Assembly: GCA_902596545.1 (NCBI GenBank)
Contig: CACJUH010000007.1
Coordinates: 1 to 63,139, forward strand
DNA: 63,139 nt
Reading direction: 5' to 3'
From: an uncultured Candidatus Actinomarina sp.
GTDB lineage: Bacteria; Actinomycetota; Acidimicrobiia; Actinomarinales; Actinomarinaceae
Position 1 is the stretch's first letter; each line of letters opens with the position of its first letter. Positions 7,128 to 15,899 of this stretch are shown piece by piece. Both the position numbers and the translations under genes were made by a program. The notes under the pieces were generated by a model. It had not been told where the DNA came from, did not search any database, and saw only the letters and a list, made by a program, of their open reading frames with translations.

Positions 7128-8584
7128 AAAAATTTATTATTTTTTTACTGTTGCTTTCTATGTGTGGAGACACTTCGATATCAGAAGTTGAACGAATGCC
7201 AGAAAACAATGAGACAACTGAGGATTCATCAACCACTGAACAAGACTCAAACATTCCTCCATTACCCACAGTCAGTTTCGACATTATTGATATCTACGAA
7301 ACAAAACTTGGAACAGAACTATGCAGTGATGCAACTGAAATTGATTCAACAACTGAAGAGTGCTTACGACAATATAGAGATAATTTAGAGTTTGTATTTG
7401 GTTACGCTGAAGATCTTCGCATATATATGGATAATTTAAATGACTTCTTTGCTAATTATCCTTCTGCTTTTACAGAGGAGTTCAGGAATTTATTTGCATT
7501 TGTAAATGAGAAGTTTTCAACTGTACCTCAGAATTATGGAATTGTTGCATCTAAATATCAACAACGGTTTGGAAACTCAAGCTCACCTAGTACAACAGTG
7601 TCTACCACCACTCCTACATCAGACAACTATCTTGACTACAGAGACGTTAAAATTTTTAGAGCTTCAACGATTTCTGATCAACACATAGAGATACTCACAA
7701 AGTATATTGAGTACACAGAGCAGTTATTGTTTACTGATACACGTGTAAAAAGAGAGAATTTATATCCAATACTTGTTGTACAACTTGATTCTGAAAATTA
7801 TGCATCAGCCATTGCTTTAGAAGAAGAGTATTGCCAATATTTAAATCTAGAATATCCAGCAACTTTTAATAGCACGCGTTGTAACCCAGAGTATCAAGAC
7901 AAAAAAGCTGACGGAAGTATCGGATTGTTTACAGATGGTGGAAGAGTCTCAGGCTCATCAATAAGTGGCACACCTAGCGACAGAGAATGTTGTTATCTAT
8001 TTATTAGTGGATCTTTCGATCTGTCTTGGGACAGTCGTTCACAAGCTTATGTAACGATCCATGAAATGTATCACATTTTTCAATTATCTAATGTTGTTGA
8101 TTTTGATTATGATCTACAACAAAAAATTACTGGCAAGCAAATCGGAAGCGATAATAGAGATAAGCCTTTTTGGATGGAGGGATATGCAACATATTTTTCT
8201 CACCTTTATTATTCACGTGACATAAACGATTTTTCTCACCTAGAAAATGAGATGTATGGTGGAATGTTTAGTTGTTATTGTGGAGACAACCAGCCAATAA
8301 TAAAAGAACGATATTTAAATGGACCGGAACTATATAACGTCACCTGGGAAAGCGACTGGGCCGTAGGTTATCAAGTTGGTGCATGGTTTATAGCTTACTT
8401 AACCAACATACATGGAGAACAAACAATGTATGACTTTTGGATAAATTCACAGTCAGGTATATTATTTCCTGAAAATTTTCAAGACACATTTGGAAAGGAT
8501 TACGTCACCTACGAAAAAGAATTTAGAAACTTTATTATGAATAGCTCTGAAGACGAGCTTATGTCAATACTTCCTAGTAGCTAA
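7124..8584 (+). CDS. Lipoprotein zinc metallopeptidase (HExxH, gluzincin-like)
   Basis: The N-terminus is a lipoprotein signal with the lipid-attachment Cys at 14 (LLSMC). It is followed by Thr/Ser/Glu-rich linkers, including a second Ser/Thr-rich spacer near 150-165. The catalytic motif HEMYH (313-317) is followed 35 residues later by WMEGYATYFS, where E352 is the expected third zinc ligand of MA-clan gluzincins. At 486 residues it is a surface-anchored protease with a large N-terminal region of unknown fold. It shares an ATGA overlap with the tiny membrane gene upstream. Substrate unknown. Confidence 0.78.
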   Translation: MKKFIIFLLLLSMCGDTSISEVERMPENNETTEDSSTTEQDSNIPPLPTVSFDIIDIYETKLGTELCSDATEIDSTTEECLRQYRDNLEFVFGYAEDLRIYMDNLNDFFANYPSAFTEEFRNLFAFVNEKFSTVPQNYGIVASKYQQRFGNSSSPSTTVSTTTPTSDNYLDYRDVKIFRASTISDQHIEILTKYIEYTEQLLFTDTRVKRENLYPILVVQLDSENYASAIALEEEYCQYLNLEYPATFNSTRCNPEYQDKKADGSIGLFTDGGRVSGSSISGTPSDRECCYLFISGSFDLSWDSRSQAYVTIHEMYHIFQLSNVVDFDYDLQQKITGKQIGSDNRDKPFWMEGYATYFSHLYYSRDINDFSHLENEMYGGMFSCYCGDNQPIIKERYLNGPELYNVTWESDWAVGYQVGAWFIAYLTNIHGEQTMYDFWINSQSGILFPENFQDTFGKDYVTYEKEFRNFIMNSSEDELMSILPSS

Positions 8585-8588
8585 CTTT

Positions 8589-8810
8589 TCAACGAAATTT
8601 ATCGAAAAAACCCTTTTTCCAGGCATATGCAGCTACAACGGTCAGTAAAACTCCAGAGAAAAAGGGAGGTATTCTTGAAAGTAGCAAAACAAAAGCAACA
8701 AGAACAAGTGCATAGTCAACATAGGTCCAAAACTTGCTTGTCATTTTTGGAATTAAATTAAAGTACCTAAGTATCGAGACTACAACAATTCCAGTTAATA
8801 AATAATACAT
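8589..8810 (-). CDS. Small membrane protein, 73 aa
   Basis: The product has about three hydrophobic segments (YYLLTGIVVVSILRYF, YALVLVAFVLLLSRI, FFSGVLLTVVAAYAW) and a basic C-terminus KKGFFDKFR. TACAAT sits seven bases before the ATG, so a leaderless start divergent from the SDR gene at 8847 is likely. Its stop faces the metallopeptidase stop across four bases. No family recognised. Confidence 0.55.
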   Translation of the reverse strand: MYYLLTGIVVVSILRYFNLIPKMTSKFWTYVDYALVLVAFVLLLSRIPPFFSGVLLTVVAAYAWKKGFFDKFR

Positions 8811-8817
8811 TTATTTA

Positions 8818-8823
8818 ATTGTA
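8818..8823 (-). promoter_or_regulatory. -10 box TACAAT, leaderless start
   Basis: On the minus strand TACAAT ends seven bases before the ATG at 8810, within the 36-base gap between two divergent genes. Confidence 0.45.
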
Positions 8824-8846
8824 GGTATTAATAAACTAAATAAAAA

Positions 8847-9686
8847 ATGTCAAAAACAGCAATAATCACAGGTGGCAACAAAGGCATAGGCCTTGCAGTT
8901 GCAAAAGATTTAATTTCTAAAAACTACAAAGTCATAATTGGCTGTAGAGATACTTCAAAAGGAAAGATGGCTGAGGAGTATCTTGGCAACAATGCGCACT
9001 TTTTAGAATTAGATTTATCAAAACCAGCAAGTGTCTTACAGTTTGTAAAACAAATTAATACTCATTTCTCAGAGATTGACGTTTTATACAATAATGCAGG
9101 TTTAATTTATAGGGATTTTGAACTTACCGAAGAAGGCTATGAGTCAATGATTTCAGTTAATTATTTCGGGGCTTATAGATTAGCTTTAATGCTTTTAGAA
9201 AACTTACATAGAAGCTCAGGAAGAATTGTTCAGGTAACAAGTCTTTCGATGTATCTTGCTAGAAAGTTTAATTTGGACTTTCTTCATTCAAAAACGGGAT
9301 TTTCTCCAAGCAGTAGGTACAACCTTACAAATTTATTTAGGTCAATGTTTGCACTTGAGTTAGAGAATAAACTTAAAAAAACTTCTATCTCGGTTGCTAC
9401 TGCACATCCAGGGGTTACAAAGTCAAGGCAATCAAGACCTTATGAAGTCAAAAAAATTAAGAAATCTTTTTACACATACTTTTCTACAAACATTCAAACA
9501 GGGATAGCTCCTATTATTCAGGCAATTGAAGCAGATAATGTTTCTGCAGAACGTGTTTATGCCCCAAAAATCTTTGGCTTCTATGGTCAACCAGCAACCA
9601 TGCAACATAATAAACTTGTATATAACGAGGAGCTCAGAAATAAACTCTGGACTTTTACGGCGAATGAACTTAATTTAGATTTATGA
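8847..9686 (+). CDS. Short-chain dehydrogenase lacking the catalytic lysine
   Basis: The 279-residue protein has a clear classical SDR fold: ITGGNKGIG (7-15), the NNAG motif (82-85), and LxVNYFGA near 103-109. It is closest in style to retinol dehydrogenase / protochlorophyllide-reductase-like SDRs. The active-site region reads SRYNLTNLF, so Y158 is present but the Lys expected four residues later is Asn (N162). The enzyme may therefore be altered in activity. cutA starts on its stop codon (ATGA). The substrate cannot be inferred. Confidence 0.8.
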   Translation: MSKTAIITGGNKGIGLAVAKDLISKNYKVIIGCRDTSKGKMAEEYLGNNAHFLELDLSKPASVLQFVKQINTHFSEIDVLYNNAGLIYRDFELTEEGYESMISVNYFGAYRLALMLLENLHRSSGRIVQVTSLSMYLARKFNLDFLHSKTGFSPSSRYNLTNLFRSMFALELENKLKKTSISVATAHPGVTKSRQSRPYEVKKIKKSFYTYFSTNIQTGIAPIIQAIEADNVSAERVYAPKIFGFYGQPATMQHNKLVYNEELRNKLWTFTANELNLDL

Positions 9687-9988
9687 TAATAATTCAAACT
9701 ACAGTAGACGAAGATAAAAAAGCAAAGGAATTGATTAATTTGCTAGTTGAAACAAACAAAATTGCATGTGGCACTTTTCATGAAATTCAGTCATCTTATA
9801 AATGGAAAGAAAAACTAGTAGAAGAACAAGAATTCGAAATATCTATGTACACAAAAGAATCTCTTATGCGAGAAGTTGTAGATATCATAACGCAAAGACA
9901 TCCATACCAACTTCCAAAAATTACAGTTTTAGAACCCGTCTATACACTTCCTGAATATGATGATTGGGTAAAAAAACAAACCTCTTAG
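9683..9988 (+). CDS. cutA: CutA1-type divalent cation tolerance protein
   Basis: This 101-residue protein matches the small trimeric CutA1 family: initial strand IIIQTTVDEDKKAKEL, the central IQSSYKWKEKLVEE segment, EFEISMYTK, and the C-terminal HPYQLPKI then LPEYDDWV. CutA1 proteins have been linked to copper and other divalent ion tolerance, but their biochemical role remains poorly defined. Translation is coupled to the SDR gene by ATGA. Its stop shares the four bases TTAG with the stop of the convergent DinB gene. Confidence 0.9.
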   Translation: MIIIQTTVDEDKKAKELINLLVETNKIACGTFHEIQSSYKWKEKLVEEQEFEISMYTKESLMREVVDIITQRHPYQLPKITVLEPVYTLPEYDDWVKKQTS

Positions 9989-10467
9989 CCCTGTTGTCGA
10001 ACATAACCAAAAATACTATATTCGTCTAAATTTATACTTCTCTCATTATTTTTGTCTAGAGCTGCAACAATTTGAGCTCTATGTTCTGTGGCGTGAAAAA
10101 TCATCATAGACAATATGAACGAGATTGTGTCTGATCTCATTCCTTTGGATGTCTCATATTCAATCTCTTTGTCTTCTTTATAAACTTGTTCTATTAAATC
10201 TTTGTCAATATTCTCAAGAGCTGAAAGTAAGTCATCAATTAAATCAGGGCTGTCCATATCAAATTCAATCTTAGAAAAGGGTTTTTCTTGTAATCTCTGA
10301 CTATACAAGTATGAAGCGGCAACGATATGGACCATTATTGTTTTAACTGTCCATTCTTTATCAACTACATAGTAATCAAGAACTTCAGGTCCTAGTTTTT
10401 TAACTTCTTTAAAAATCTCTTGGTTTGCCCAAGCCATATGCTTTGCTAAAAGCTCAACAGATATCAT
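9985..10467 (-). CDS. DinB-family four-helix protein
   Basis: The 160-residue product shows the DinB/YfiT-like four-helix plan with the three metal-binding histidines: H47 in MVHIVAAS, and H125 and H129 in FHATEHRAQ. Proteins of this fold include thiol-dependent transferases of the bacillithiol/mycothiol type and many uncharacterised members; the reaction here is unknown. Its start overlaps the stop of the upstream membrane-protein gene by four bases, so the two are co-expressed. Confidence 0.85.
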   Translation of the reverse strand: MISVELLAKHMAWANQEIFKEVKKLGPEVLDYYVVDKEWTVKTIMVHIVAASYLYSQRLQEKPFSKIEFDMDSPDLIDDLLSALENIDKDLIEQVYKEDKEIEYETSKGMRSDTISFILSMMIFHATEHRAQIVAALDKNNERSINLDEYSIFGYVRQQG

Positions 10468-10781
10468 TTTTCCTCCAATTTTTTTATTCTCTCCTCGATT
10501 GCATCTAGCCTTTCTTTAACAATTTCTATATCGTCTTGATTTTGTGCACTTCTAATATATCTCTCATTTTGCCAGCGTATACCCCACTTTGTTAGAGGGA
10601 TTGATATTACTGCGACAGGCAAAAGAACCAATCCTTCACTAAAAGATCCTGTCAAAGAAATTAACAAAAACAAAGCACCAAACAATGTGTACATGAAATA
10701 CATAATCCACTTTTCCATTGTTTGGGTAAATTTTCGTTCTTTACTAGCTTGTGTATCCATGTATTTATTGTAATTTTTCAT
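10464..10781 (-). CDS. Two-span membrane protein with C-terminal coiled coil
   Basis: A 105-residue protein with a polar N-terminus, two membrane helices (IMYFMYTLFGALFLLISL and GLVLLPVAVISIPL), and a charged helical tail VKERLDAIEERIKKLEEK with heptad-like spacing. An internal ATG (MDTQASKE) is an alternative start. It precedes and overlaps the DinB gene. Divergent from arsC, with only 13 bases between the start codons. No family assigned. Confidence 0.6.
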   Translation of the reverse strand: MKNYNKYMDTQASKERKFTQTMEKWIMYFMYTLFGALFLLISLTGSFSEGLVLLPVAVISIPLTKWGIRWQNERYIRSAQNQDDIEIVKERLDAIEERIKKLEEK

Positions 10782-10782
10782 T

Positions 10783-10788
10783 TACAAT
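10783..10788 (+). promoter_or_regulatory. -10 box TACAAT of a leaderless start
   Basis: TACAAT is followed by exactly six bases and then ATG 10795, with no space for a ribosome site. It is one of the clearest leaderless promoters in the window and lies within the short divergent gap. Confidence 0.65.
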
Positions 10789-10794
10789 AGCACC

Positions 10795-11199
10795 ATGAAA
10801 ATAATTGTTATCTGCACTGGAAATACTTGTAGGTCCCAAATTGCAGAGGGTTTACTTAAAAATAAGTACCCAGACTTTGAAATACAATCTGCTGGAACTC
10901 ATCCAGAATCAGTTGTTAATCCATATGCAGTTAGGGCAATGGCAGAAGAGGGTTATGACATTAGCATGCAGTATCCAAAACTTGTTGATGATTTTATAGA
11001 AGAGTCATTCGATTACGTATTAACAGTTTGTAACTCTGCAGAGGAGCTATGTCCAGTTTTTCCTAATGCAAAAAATAGAATCCATAATTCATTCGTTGAC
11101 CCCAGTAGGTCTTCATATGATTCAGATGAACATGCTCTTACAATTTACAAGCAAACAGTAAAAGAAATTTCAGACTGGATAGACAACCTTAACTTCTGA
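10795..11199 (+). CDS. arsC: Arsenate reductase / low-molecular-weight phosphatase family
   Basis: The P-loop CTGNTCRS (C7 to R13, CX5R) and late VDPS (D102) are those of low-molecular-weight protein tyrosine phosphatases. Two further cysteines in TVCNSAEELCPVFP (C79, C86) are the redox pair of thioredoxin-linked ArsC. The length of 134 residues is normal. It should reduce arsenate to arsenite. No arsenite exporter gene is next to it, so the context does not show an ars operon, and a phosphatase role cannot be ruled out. Confidence 0.85.
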   Translation: MKIIVICTGNTCRSQIAEGLLKNKYPDFEIQSAGTHPESVVNPYAVRAMAEEGYDISMQYPKLVDDFIEESFDYVLTVCNSAEELCPVFPNAKNRIHNSFVDPSRSSYDSDEHALTIYKQTVKEISDWIDNLNF

Positions 11200-11230
11200 T
11201 ATCTATTATTTATTAAAAAGGGGGGAGTTC

Positions 11231-13756
11231 TTGAAGAAATTACTTAAGTGGGTTTTCGTTACAATAATTTTTCTCCAAGCAGTAATTATTGTTGCTGGTG
11301 TAATAATTTTTCGTATGCCACTCCCAGAGCATGAAATTGATGTTTCAGGATTGCCTCTAACAGACTTTGTTGAAATCATAAGAGATGAACGAGGGATACC
11401 TCATATATACGGGACTAATGTTGATGATATCTTATTTGCACAAGGCTATGTTCACGCTCAAGATAGATTTTGGCAATTGGAGTTCTGGAGTCACTTAAGT
11501 ACAGGACGTCTAGCCTCTTTAATAGGGGAACCGGGAGTAGGTGCAGATTTACTATTTAGAACGTTTGGTTTTAACAGAGTTGCTCTCGCTGAGTACGAAA
11601 GTTTACCTCCTGAATTTAAACAAGACTTGATTAGCTATACCAACGGGATAAATGCTTATATTGATTCAAGAGATCAGAACAAATTAAGCTTAGAGCATTT
11701 TATTCTTCAGTTTTTAAACCCAGATTATGTAGTTGACAGATATGAACCGCATTACCCTTTAGCTTGGGCAAAGATGATGGCCTATGACCTAAACGGAAAT
11801 TTTGAACAGGAGTTAAGAAATTCAAAAACCCATAACATATTAAGTTCTGAGATTATAGATTTATTAACCCCTCCTTATCCTGAGGAACATCCCTATATTG
11901 TTGAAGAATGGGCAGGAAAAGGTTCTTTTGCAACACTACAAAAACAAAGCAATATACAACAGTTCTCTCAGTCAATATTTATTAAGTATGTGACTAAAGA
12001 CTTGCAAACTAATCAAGCATTAGGTTCTAACTCATGGGCAATATCAGGAGAACATACTGATACAGGATTACCACTTCTTGCAAACGACCCTCATTTATCT
12101 GTTCAGCTTCCGGCAATTTGGTACGAGAATGGGTTGCATTGTTATCCAAAAAATCGTGATTGTAATTTAGATGTTATAGGGTTTTCCTTTGCTGGATCTC
12201 CATATGTTGTAATAGGTCATAATAGTGATATCGCTTGGGGCTTTACAAATATGGGCCCAGATGTGCAGGACTTGTTTATTGAAAAAATTAATCCATCAAA
12301 TCCAAACCAATACGAAGTTGATGGAGAATGGAGAGATGTTGATAGAGTCACGGAGATTATTGAGGTTGCAGGTTCAGAACCAATTGTTATTGAAGTTCGC
12401 TCTACTCATCATGGACCAATAGTGTCAGATAGAAGTTATCCAGTTAATTTAAACCCTGGCTCTGAAGAAACTTCATTTGCAGATGAAGCAAGAATTGAAC
12501 TCCCAGAATATTTTGCAATATCTCTTGCCTGGCCTGCATTAGAACCAGGTACAACATTTGTAGGGATTCGTGAATTTAATTATTCATCTAGACTTGAGGA
12601 ATTTAGAGAAGCAAGCAAGTTGTTCGATGTACCAGCTCAAAACCTACTTTATGCAGATAGAGATGGAAATATTGCATATCAGTCTCCAGGAAAACTACCA
12701 ATTAGAGCTGAAGGACATACAGGCAGTCTTCCACAAATAGGATGGTTAAGTGAAAATGACTGGCAAGGCTATGTACCTTTTGAAGAACTTCCATATACTG
12801 TTAATCCTTCTTCAGGCTACATAATTACTGCAAACCAATCTGTTCATCCTGACCAACCTTGGCCAAATTATTATGCAAGAGGTTACCGAGCAGAGGCAAT
12901 TGAAAGAGTCATCAATCAATATGTAGTGGAAAAAATAAGCGTTGATGATATGGAAGCCATGCAAATTAATAACTATGATTATTCAGCTGCTTATATACTT
13001 CCTTATGTTTTTAATAACGTTTATATTGACTCAACAGTTCTAAACCTTATGAAAGAGTGGGCCATTAGCGACTCACAATTCGAAATGAATATTGACTCAG
13101 TAGGTGCTTCGGCTTGGGCAGTGTTTTATAAAACTTTGGCATCCCAGACATTTGAAGAACTTGTAGTAGAAGATAATGCAGGTAATGAAATTTCATTACA
13201 ACCCGGAAACTCAGACTCAACATCCGAAGTTTTCAGAGAAATGATTAAAGACCCTAATCATGTACTTTGGGATGATATAAATACACCAGAAAAGGAAAAT
13301 CTTACAGATATTCTGGAAAGATCACTAAGTATTGCTGATGCACTAATTGTTGAATTATTTGACACTTCTGATTCCGATAAATGGACATGGGGTAAGCTTC
13401 ACACTATTACCTATCCAACTAACTTTTTAGGAGAAGCAGGCATATCAATTTTAACAAGCCTTGTAAATGTTGGTCCGGTAGAATCTGGTGGTTCATCTTT
13501 TGCAATAAACTCTACCGACTGGGGTTTTGGCAATAATTTCGAAATAGGGAGTTATCCATCTATGAGAATGGTTATAGATCTAAGTAACCTTGATAATTCT
13601 CGAACTGTTCTTCCATCTGGACAATCTGGACACGTAATGTCAAAATATTATGACGATCAGGTTGAAAACTGGATAACAAACGATATGTACCCGCTTTATT
13701 TTTCACGGAAAGTTGTTGAACTTAACCAAAAAGATGTAATGTATCTTAGACCGTAA
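11231..13756 (+). CDS. Penicillin-acylase family N-terminal nucleophile amidase
   Basis: The 841-residue precursor has an N-terminal membrane or signal segment (residues 8-27), then the alpha-chain motif GIPHIYG and ARG/AHAQDRFWQLE-like region near 74-86. The autocleavage site is ALGSNSWAISG, where S266 becomes the nucleophile of the beta chain, followed by LLANDPHL. Family members hydrolyse amides such as acyl-homoserine lactones, aculeacin and penicillins, so quorum quenching or peptide scavenging outside the cytoplasm are possible. The start codon is TTG, fixed by a strong GGGGGGAG four bases earlier. Its end overlaps the convergent ceramidase-like gene by 11 bases. Confidence 0.9.
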   Translation: MKKLLKWVFVTIIFLQAVIIVAGVIIFRMPLPEHEIDVSGLPLTDFVEIIRDERGIPHIYGTNVDDILFAQGYVHAQDRFWQLEFWSHLSTGRLASLIGEPGVGADLLFRTFGFNRVALAEYESLPPEFKQDLISYTNGINAYIDSRDQNKLSLEHFILQFLNPDYVVDRYEPHYPLAWAKMMAYDLNGNFEQELRNSKTHNILSSEIIDLLTPPYPEEHPYIVEEWAGKGSFATLQKQSNIQQFSQSIFIKYVTKDLQTNQALGSNSWAISGEHTDTGLPLLANDPHLSVQLPAIWYENGLHCYPKNRDCNLDVIGFSFAGSPYVVIGHNSDIAWGFTNMGPDVQDLFIEKINPSNPNQYEVDGEWRDVDRVTEIIEVAGSEPIVIEVRSTHHGPIVSDRSYPVNLNPGSEETSFADEARIELPEYFAISLAWPALEPGTTFVGIREFNYSSRLEEFREASKLFDVPAQNLLYADRDGNIAYQSPGKLPIRAEGHTGSLPQIGWLSENDWQGYVPFEELPYTVNPSSGYIITANQSVHPDQPWPNYYARGYRAEAIERVINQYVVEKISVDDMEAMQINNYDYSAAYILPYVFNNVYIDSTVLNLMKEWAISDSQFEMNIDSVGASAWAVFYKTLASQTFEELVVEDNAGNEISLQPGNSDSTSEVFREMIKDPNHVLWDDINTPEKENLTDILERSLSIADALIVELFDTSDSDKWTWGKLHTITYPTNFLGEAGISILTSLVNVGPVESGGSSFAINSTDWGFGNNFEIGSYPSMRMVIDLSNLDNSRTVLPSGQSGHVMSKYYDDQVENWITNDMYPLYFSRKVVELNQKDVMYLRP

Positions 13757-14705
13757 TTTCTTTTCTGTAGAAGTTAAAAAAGCTGAGTGTTGCTAGCGCA
13801 CATAAAAGATGCCAAATCATGTGAGCCTGAATCCATGAATCTGGATTACACCAAGGATGACCTGGAACACCTGTTCCCCATATAAGAACAGCACCAAAAA
13901 AAGACGCAAACCCAATAAAAAACCATGGAGTATATGTTCTCTTTATGTTTGGTTTTAAATTAGGTATTAATGCAGGAACAAAATATAAAAGCATTTCCCA
14001 ATTATCTTGAAAATTGAGGAAAGAGTCAATAACAGGACTTCCAAACAATTGCTGAATGATTAAGACAGTTATACCTGACATTATTCTGCCAAATGCATTT
14101 GGAAATTTAATCAAAACTTCAGTCGCTATCCAAAGTCCGATACTTAATTCAAATAAATTCACTCCTATTCCAAGCCCTGAATCTAAATACCAGTAACTGT
14201 ATGCGTAGTAAATAAGCAATATCGTATAAGAAGAAAAATAAGTTTTACTTGAGAAGTGAGTCAGTTTTTTTAGGTTGTAGATCCATAGAAGCAATATGTA
14301 AGCAATCATTGAGACATTGTCTAACCATGCCCCAAACTTTGTATGTGTCCCATGCATTGCCATAGACCCAGGTCCTAAAAATGTCGATGCAGCAGCATAT
14401 AACAAGGCAATTTTAAAGGACCCAAACATTGGAGACTTATTGTTTGTAGCGTCGTCTGATAATTTATAAAACATGTAAAGCCCGACTGCTACAAAGCCAA
14501 GATTTCCAAGCGTGTTAGAAGGTTCTCTAAAAAAACCTCCACTTACCCTTTCGCACCATCTAGAGATTTCTCCAATAGCTTGCTCATTTTCTGCTGCAGG
14601 CCCCCATCCATTTGCACCAAACACGATAAACAGTAAGGCGGTAAAAAATACTGAATATATTGCGTAAGAAAAATAATTGGGGTTTAAATTATTTTTTTGC
14701 TGCAT
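13746..14705 (-). CDS. Alkaline-ceramidase-like membrane hydrolase (CREST superfamily)
   Basis: This 319-residue polytopic protein shows the ceramidase-type signature set: EPSNTLGNLGF after the first span, GPGSMAMHGTHTKFGAWLDN in the middle, and a C-terminal AHMIWHLLCALATLSFF helix with the conserved histidines expected to bind zinc. About seven hydrophobic segments are visible. Known relatives cleave ceramides; the bacterial substrate is uncertain and could be another amide lipid. The gene starts inside the 3' end of the trans-sulfuration gene (17-base overlap). Confidence 0.75.
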   Translation of the reverse strand: MQQKNNLNPNYFSYAIYSVFFTALLFIVFGANGWGPAAENEQAIGEISRWCERVSGGFFREPSNTLGNLGFVAVGLYMFYKLSDDATNNKSPMFGSFKIALLYAAASTFLGPGSMAMHGTHTKFGAWLDNVSMIAYILLLWIYNLKKLTHFSSKTYFSSYTILLIYYAYSYWYLDSGLGIGVNLFELSIGLWIATEVLIKFPNAFGRIMSGITVLIIQQLFGSPVIDSFLNFQDNWEMLLYFVPALIPNLKPNIKRTYTPWFFIGFASFFGAVLIWGTGVPGHPWCNPDSWIQAHMIWHLLCALATLSFFNFYRKEITV

Positions 14706-15855
14706 TTAAGGCTGTGTCCATATCTTCAATTAAGTCTTCAATATTTTCAAGCCCTGTAGATACTCTAATTAAATCTATTGGTGCGCTAGCTTCTGTTTCT
14801 TGAGCGTTATCGTGAGTCATCAGATATGGAAGCTCAATCAATGTTTCAACTCCGCCTAGGCTCACTGCTAACTTGTATAGCTCAAGAGATTTCCAAAATT
14901 TCTCTTGGTTAACATTTTCCTCAAGATAGAAACTAAGCATACCTCCAAAATAATTCATTTGTTTTACAGCAATTTCGTGATTTTCGAATCCTTTAAGGCC
15001 TGGATATCTTGCTTCCCTGATGTGTTCTGAGTTTTCTAAATATTCTGCTAATTTATGAGCATTTTCAGAATGTAATTTAATTCTAGGACCAAGTGAGTAA
15101 AGACCCCTCTGAACAAGATAAGAATCAAAAGGAGACATTATTGCTCCACCCTGTCTTTGATACAACATTAGAGTCTCATGAAGTTCAGGATCTTTGCAAA
15201 CCACAGCACCACCTAATGTATCGCTGTGCCCACCAATATACTTTGTTGTAGAGTGCATTATTATATCTACACCGTGTTCAAAAGGTCTTGTTATGAATGG
15301 TGTTGAAAAAGTACTATCAGCAACTAGAAGTGTTGGATAACCGTGAACAATTTCAGATATTTTTTGTAGATCATACAAGTTCATAGAAGGATTTGAAGGA
15401 GATTCAATCCATGCCAGTTTTGTTTTCTCGTTTAGTAGGCTGTCTAGTTTTTCTGTATCTGCAAAATCACAAAAATTAACCTCTACTCCGCGTTCTCTAA
15501 TAATTTTTGAAAAGTAATTAGTTGTTCCTCCATAAACATCTTTCGTTATTACTACATTGTCACCAGGTTTAGCCAGTTCAGCTATTAAGCTAACGGCAGA
15601 CATGCCTGAAGCCATAGCAAATGCATGCTGTTCTTCGTAATTTTGAATACCTTCTAGTGAAGCGAGAGTTCGTTCAAACAACTCTCTAGTTGGATTATTT
15701 ACTCTCCCGTAAAAATATTCTGACTCACCCGGCACATCATTTATATATGTAGTAGATAAATGAAGAGGAGGCATGACATCGCCTGAGATAGGTTCGAATC
15801 TTTTATTTGCATGAAGCGCTTTCGTATTCATGCCATATTTTTTAGATTTCCCCAT
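14689..15855 (-). CDS. Cystathionine gamma-synthase/lyase family PLP enzyme
   Basis: A 388-residue Cys/Met-metabolism PLP enzyme. The PLP lysine is K205 in HSTTKYIGGHSD. The FYGRVNNPTRE and ASGMSAVS motifs near 48-88 and the D180 in VADSTF are as expected. The family includes cystathionine gamma-synthase, cystathionine beta/gamma-lyase and methionine gamma-lyase; the sequence alone does not separate them. TAATAT six bases before the ATG suggests a leaderless start. Confidence 0.87.
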   Translation of the reverse strand: MGKSKKYGMNTKALHANKRFEPISGDVMPPLHLSTTYINDVPGESEYFYGRVNNPTRELFERTLASLEGIQNYEEQHAFAMASGMSAVSLIAELAKPGDNVVITKDVYGGTTNYFSKIIRERGVEVNFCDFADTEKLDSLLNEKTKLAWIESPSNPSMNLYDLQKISEIVHGYPTLLVADSTFSTPFITRPFEHGVDIIMHSTTKYIGGHSDTLGGAVVCKDPELHETLMLYQRQGGAIMSPFDSYLVQRGLYSLGPRIKLHSENAHKLAEYLENSEHIREARYPGLKGFENHEIAVKQMNYFGGMLSFYLEENVNQEKFWKSLELYKLAVSLGGVETLIELPYLMTHDNAQETEASAPIDLIRVSTGLENIEDLIEDMDTALNAAKK

Positions 15856-15861
15856 ATGTGA

Positions 15862-15867
15862 ATATTA
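15862..15867 (-). promoter_or_regulatory. -10 box TAATAT, leaderless start
   Basis: Minus-strand TAATAT followed by TCACAT and the ATG at 15855; exactly six bases of spacing and no ribosome site. Confidence 0.6.
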
Positions 15868-15899
15868 GGGTGAACATACGTATTAAACACTAAAAAAGT

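Noticed and set aside
7124-7700. Several overlapping ORFs within the metallopeptidase gene in other frames
   Set aside because: They lack start signals and family motifs; the metallopeptidase frame has a signal peptide and HEMYH motif.
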